DNA from: Sphingopyxis sp.
Lineage (GTDB): Bacteria > Pseudomonadota > Alphaproteobacteria > Sphingomonadales > Sphingomonadaceae
Direction of reading: 5' to 3'
Length of the DNA stretch: 64,000 nt
NCBI GenBank assembly: GCA_016793775.1
Contig: JAEULK010000050.1
Location: 1-64,000, forward strand
Positions within the stretch are counted from its first letter, which is position 1. Each line of letters opens with the position of its first letter. A program made the translations under genes and the position numbers. Under the pieces are notes generated by a model. That model worked only from the letters and a program-made list of their open reading frames with translations. It did no database searches and had not been told where the DNA came from. Below, in pieces: positions 59,991 through 64,000 of the stretch.

Positions 59991-60948
59991 AGCCGACGCC
60001 GTTTACCGGCTCGCGAAACAGCTGGAGACGCTTGCCGGGCCGGAATGGCAGCGGCTGACCTATGGCGTGGCGGTGTCGGGCGGTCCCGACAGCATGGCCC
60101 TGCTGTGGCTGATGGTGACGTTGCTGCCCGGACAGGTGCGCGCGGCGACGGTCGATCATGGCCTGCGCCGCGGTTCGACCGACGAGGCGCGGATGGTCGC
60201 GGGCTTTTGCGAGCGCGACCATATTCCCCACGCCATCCTGAACCCGCCGGCGCCGATCCGCGGATCGTTCCAGGCTGCGGCGCGCGCCGAACGCTATCGG
60301 CTGCTCGACGGATGGCGTCAGGCCCATGCCGTCGATTTCATCGTCACCGCGCACCATGCCGACGACCAGCTCGAAACGCTGATCATGCGGATCAACCGGA
60401 GCAGCGGTGTCGGCGGGCTTTCGGGGATTCGCGCCCGCAACGGACAGGTGCTGCGTCCCTTGCTCTGGTGGCGCCGCGCCGACCTCGTTGCGCTGGCGCT
60501 CGAGGCCGACCTGCCCTTCGTCGATGATCCGTCGAACGCCGATGTCCGCTTCGACCGGGCGCGGTTGCGCAAACAACTGCGCTCGCAGCCCATTCTCGAC
60601 GCCGAGGCGGCAGCGCGCTCGGCGCAGTGGCTCGCCGACGCCGACATGGCGCTCGACTGGACGGTCGATCGGCTGATCGCCGACTGGCCCGATGCCGCCG
60701 ACGCCGCGGCGATCCGCGATGCGGGCTATCCGGCGGAGATTTTCCGCCGCGTCGTGGTGCGGCGCCTGCGCGCCTTCGACCCGCGTCTGACGCTGCGCGG
60801 GGTGACGCTCGACGGCGTGATCGCGGCGATGCGCGACGGCCGCCGCGCGATGGTCGGCAGCCTGCTGATCGACCATGTGGGCAATGCGGATGCGGGTTTC
60901 TGGCGCATTTCGGCGGCACCCCGGCGAAAAGGGACCCGCCGGGACTGA
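59956..60948 (+). CDS. tilS: tRNA(Ile)-lysidine synthetase TilS
   Basis: A 330-residue ATP-PPase that puts lysine on C34 of the tRNA-Ile CAU anticodon. The PP-loop VAVSGGPDSMALLWL (38-52) and the HHADDQLETLIMRI segment identify TilS. It is shorter than E. coli TilS because it lacks the C-terminal domains, as in many alphaproteobacteria. ATG 59956 overlaps cpoB; it precedes ftsH, an arrangement widely conserved in bacteria. Confidence 0.93.
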   Translation: MLPPQKQKPAAEADAVYRLAKQLETLAGPEWQRLTYGVAVSGGPDSMALLWLMVTLLPGQVRAATVDHGLRRGSTDEARMVAGFCERDHIPHAILNPPAPIRGSFQAAARAERYRLLDGWRQAHAVDFIVTAHHADDQLETLIMRINRSSGVGGLSGIRARNGQVLRPLLWWRRADLVALALEADLPFVDDPSNADVRFDRARLRKQLRSQPILDAEAAARSAQWLADADMALDWTVDRLIADWPDAADAAAIRDAGYPAEIFRRVVVRRLRAFDPRLTLRGVTLDGVIAAMRDGRRAMVGSLLIDHVGNADAGFWRISAAPRRKGTRRD

Positions 60949-60955
60949 TCTGCTC

Positions 60956-60986
60956 ATTGTCATTTAACGGAGAGGGCCTATCTTGG
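60956..60986 (+). promoter_or_regulatory. Possible RpoH-type promoter of ftsH
   Basis: In the 81-base gap between tilS and ftsH, ATTG is followed after 17 bases by CCTATCTTGG. The second block is an exact match to the alphaproteobacterial heat-shock -10 consensus CYTATNTNNG, and the first matches CTTG at three of four bases. The same stretch also reads as a sigma70 site (TTGTCA-16-TATCTT). Confidence 0.4.
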
Positions 60987-61029
60987 CATCTGGGCTGCTC
61001 TCCGGCCCGGCAAGGTGGAATCAATCGAA

Positions 61030-62973
<1,944 letters not shown>

Positions 62974-62995
62974 CCACGTCGCCGCGCCCGACCCG

Positions 62996-63601
62996 ATGAC
63001 GATCTATTGCGACGAATCGGGCGGGCTCAACGCCGGTGCGATGACCTTTGCTGCGGTGATGCTGACGCCCCAGCAGGCGGCCGATATCCACGCGCGCTTT
63101 CGCGCGGTCACCGGAATGCGCGGCGAGCTCAAGGGCAGCCGCATCTCGATCGTCGAGCGCGCCTATCTGCTAGAACTTTTCGACCGCGCCGGCGGCCGCG
63201 CCTGGGTCGCGGTGGCCGAGCGCGACACGCTGGCGAAGAATGCCGGCGGCACCCTGCCGAGCGACCTCGCGCTCTATGGCGCGTTGCTCAACAGCGCGGT
63301 CGGCCGCTGGCTGCCCGAAACCGGCGGGGTGTGCACCGATGTGGTGATCGACGACGGGCGTTACGACCCCAAGATTCTCGGCCATGTCCGCGAGGAGATC
63401 CAGGCCGGCCTCGGCAATTGGGGCCGCGCCTCGCTCGCCGACAGCAAACGCAGCGACGGGGTGCAGATCGCCGATGTGATCGCCAACAGCCTGTTCAACA
63501 TCGCGGTAAAATCGCCGCGCGCGGCGCGGATCGCGCGGATCATCGAACCGATGCTGGCGTCGAAGGCAATCCGGGTGGCGGAGCTGGCGCGGGTTCCCTG
63601 A
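62996..63601 (+). CDS. DUF3800-like protein
   Basis: A 201-residue protein starting MTIYCDESGG, the acidic start of the DUF3800 group (YxDESG), which has an RNase H-like fold in described members. It also has an acidic VIDDGRYDPKIL and a late DSKRSDGVQIADVIANSL that resembles the conserved 'xxLQxADxxA' end motif. Such proteins often accompany mobile elements or phage-defence loci, but here it lies 22 bases after ftsH. Function unknown; nuclease activity is only a guess. Confidence 0.75.
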   Translation: MTIYCDESGGLNAGAMTFAAVMLTPQQAADIHARFRAVTGMRGELKGSRISIVERAYLLELFDRAGGRAWVAVAERDTLAKNAGGTLPSDLALYGALLNSAVGRWLPETGGVCTDVVIDDGRYDPKILGHVREEIQAGLGNWGRASLADSKRSDGVQIADVIANSLFNIAVKSPRAARIARIIEPMLASKAIRVAELARVP

Positions 63602-63649
63602 AATCGAAGGTCGGTTCGGGGTGAAAGCCCACCCAAACCGTCGCCCACC

Positions 63650-63676
63650 AAAAAGGGCCGCAGTTTCCCGCGACCC
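63650..63676 (-). terminator. Intrinsic terminator-like hairpin after rpoZ
   Basis: Reading on the minus strand, GGGTCGCG and TGCGGCCC form an 8-bp stem (two wobble pairs) with a six-base loop GGAAAC, followed directly by a T5 run. It lies 29 bases beyond the rpoZ stop and fits a Rho-independent terminator. Confidence 0.6.
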
Positions 63677-63704
63677 CCCCTTGGTGATCTTGTGTCGCTT
63701 TGAT

Positions 63705-64000
63705 TTATTCGAAGTCGCTGCCACCGCCCGCGGGGCTGCGCGGCGGCGCGGCGGCGGTGAGGCGCAGGGCTTCGGCCGAGCGGCTGATCGAGCTGATTTC
63801 GTCGGGCGTATCGTCGTCGTCGACGACGACCTTCTGCAGCGAACCGGTCAGCGCTTCCTGCAGATCCTTTGGACGCACGGTCTGTTCGGCGATCTCGCGC
63901 AGCGCGACGACGGGGTTCTTGTCGCGGTCGCGGTCGATCGTCAGCTCCGAACCGCCCGAGATTTCGCGGGCGCGGTGCGCCGAGAGCAGAACCAGGTCGA
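63705..64000 (-). CDS. rpoZ: RNA polymerase omega subunit (partial, 5' end beyond window)
   Basis: The reverse strand encodes the C-terminal 97 or so residues of the omega subunit. [15 protein letters not shown] is the conserved core, followed by the alphaproteobacterial [15 protein letters not shown] and a Gly/Ala/Pro-rich end with an acidic tail (SDFE). Omega helps assemble and stabilise RNA polymerase. The start codon lies outside the right edge, so only the carboxyl part is seen. It is convergent with the DUF3800 gene. Confidence 0.95.
   Translation of the reverse strand, partial: DLVLLSAHRAREISGGSELTIDRDRDKNPVVALREIAEQTVRPKDLQEALTGSLQKVVVDDDDTPDEISSISRSAEALRLTAAAPPRSPAGGGSDFE

Noticed and set aside
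63604-63641. GGTTCGGGGTG/CACCCAAACC as a terminator for the DUF3800 gene
   Set aside because: The stem is imperfect and no T-run follows on the plus strand.

Overview
The window is high-GC DNA, apart from an AT-richer patch near the left edge. The gene set fits an alphaproteobacterium of the sphingomonad group (Sphingopyxis-like): TamA/TamB, HslVU, a RodZ-like protein, a CpoB-like protein, TilS, FtsH and RpoZ, together with a large sphingomonad-style surface-polysaccharide locus. The taxonomic call is inferred from gene content and style; no marker rRNA is present.

Left flank (1-10.1 kb, all minus strand). This holds a truncated IS21-type istB remnant abutting an AT-rich orphan ORF, a frameshifted TPR gene, and a metal-export pair (a GDT1/TMEM165-type exporter followed by a DmeF-type CDF exporter). 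The pair lies behind a clear yybP-ykoY (Mn2+) riboswitch. Upstream is tamA-tamB followed by a small lipoprotein gene. The aptamer overlaps the 3' end of the lipoprotein gene.

Polysaccharide locus (10.2-55.8 kb). On the minus strand, 10.2-18.3 kb carries a CDP-6-deoxysugar module (rfbF, rfbG, a 3,5-epimerase-like cupin, a reductase/epimerase and a glycosyltransferase), a SelO pseudokinase, and gmd-fcl for GDP-L-fucose. From 18.5 to 49.6 kb almost everything reads forward and is tightly packed, with many 1-4 bp overlaps. The forward genes are: UDP-GlcA 4-epimerase, a UDP-HexNAc dehydrogenase, a first polymerase/ligase, Wza-like and Wzc-like export proteins, glycosyltransferases, FkbM methyltransferases, a second Gmd, a Wzy, a QuiNAc-type reductase with a WecA/WbpL-type initiating transferase, the WbpB-WbpD-WbpE 3-acetamido-uronate module, two left-handed beta-helix acyltransferases, an asparagine synthase-like amidotransferase, Wzx, and HisH2 - sulfotransferase - HisF2 - WbpG. 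WbpM, a phosphatase (both minus) and wecB-wecC (plus) close the locus. Taken together the genes predict a complex acidic glycan carrying a 3-acetamido or 3-amidino uronic acid, amidated uronate, QuiNAc, 6-deoxyhexoses, O-acetyl and O-methyl groups, and possibly sulfate.

Right flank (55.8-64 kb). A 149-bp double inverted-repeat element is followed by hslV-hslU, a rodZ-like gene, cpoB, tilS, ftsH and a DUF3800-like gene, all forward. A convergent rpoZ runs off the window edge and ends in an intrinsic-terminator-like hairpin.

The best leads are: (1) the amidino-sugar cassette with a sulfotransferase set between hisH2 and hisF2 and a WbpG lacking its usual N-terminal cysteines; (2) the Mn2+ riboswitch built partly into the end of the upstream lipoprotein gene and driving an apparent two-exporter operon; (3) a CDP-sugar branch without the 3-deoxygenation enzymes. 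No gene-free stretch exceeds 300 bases.
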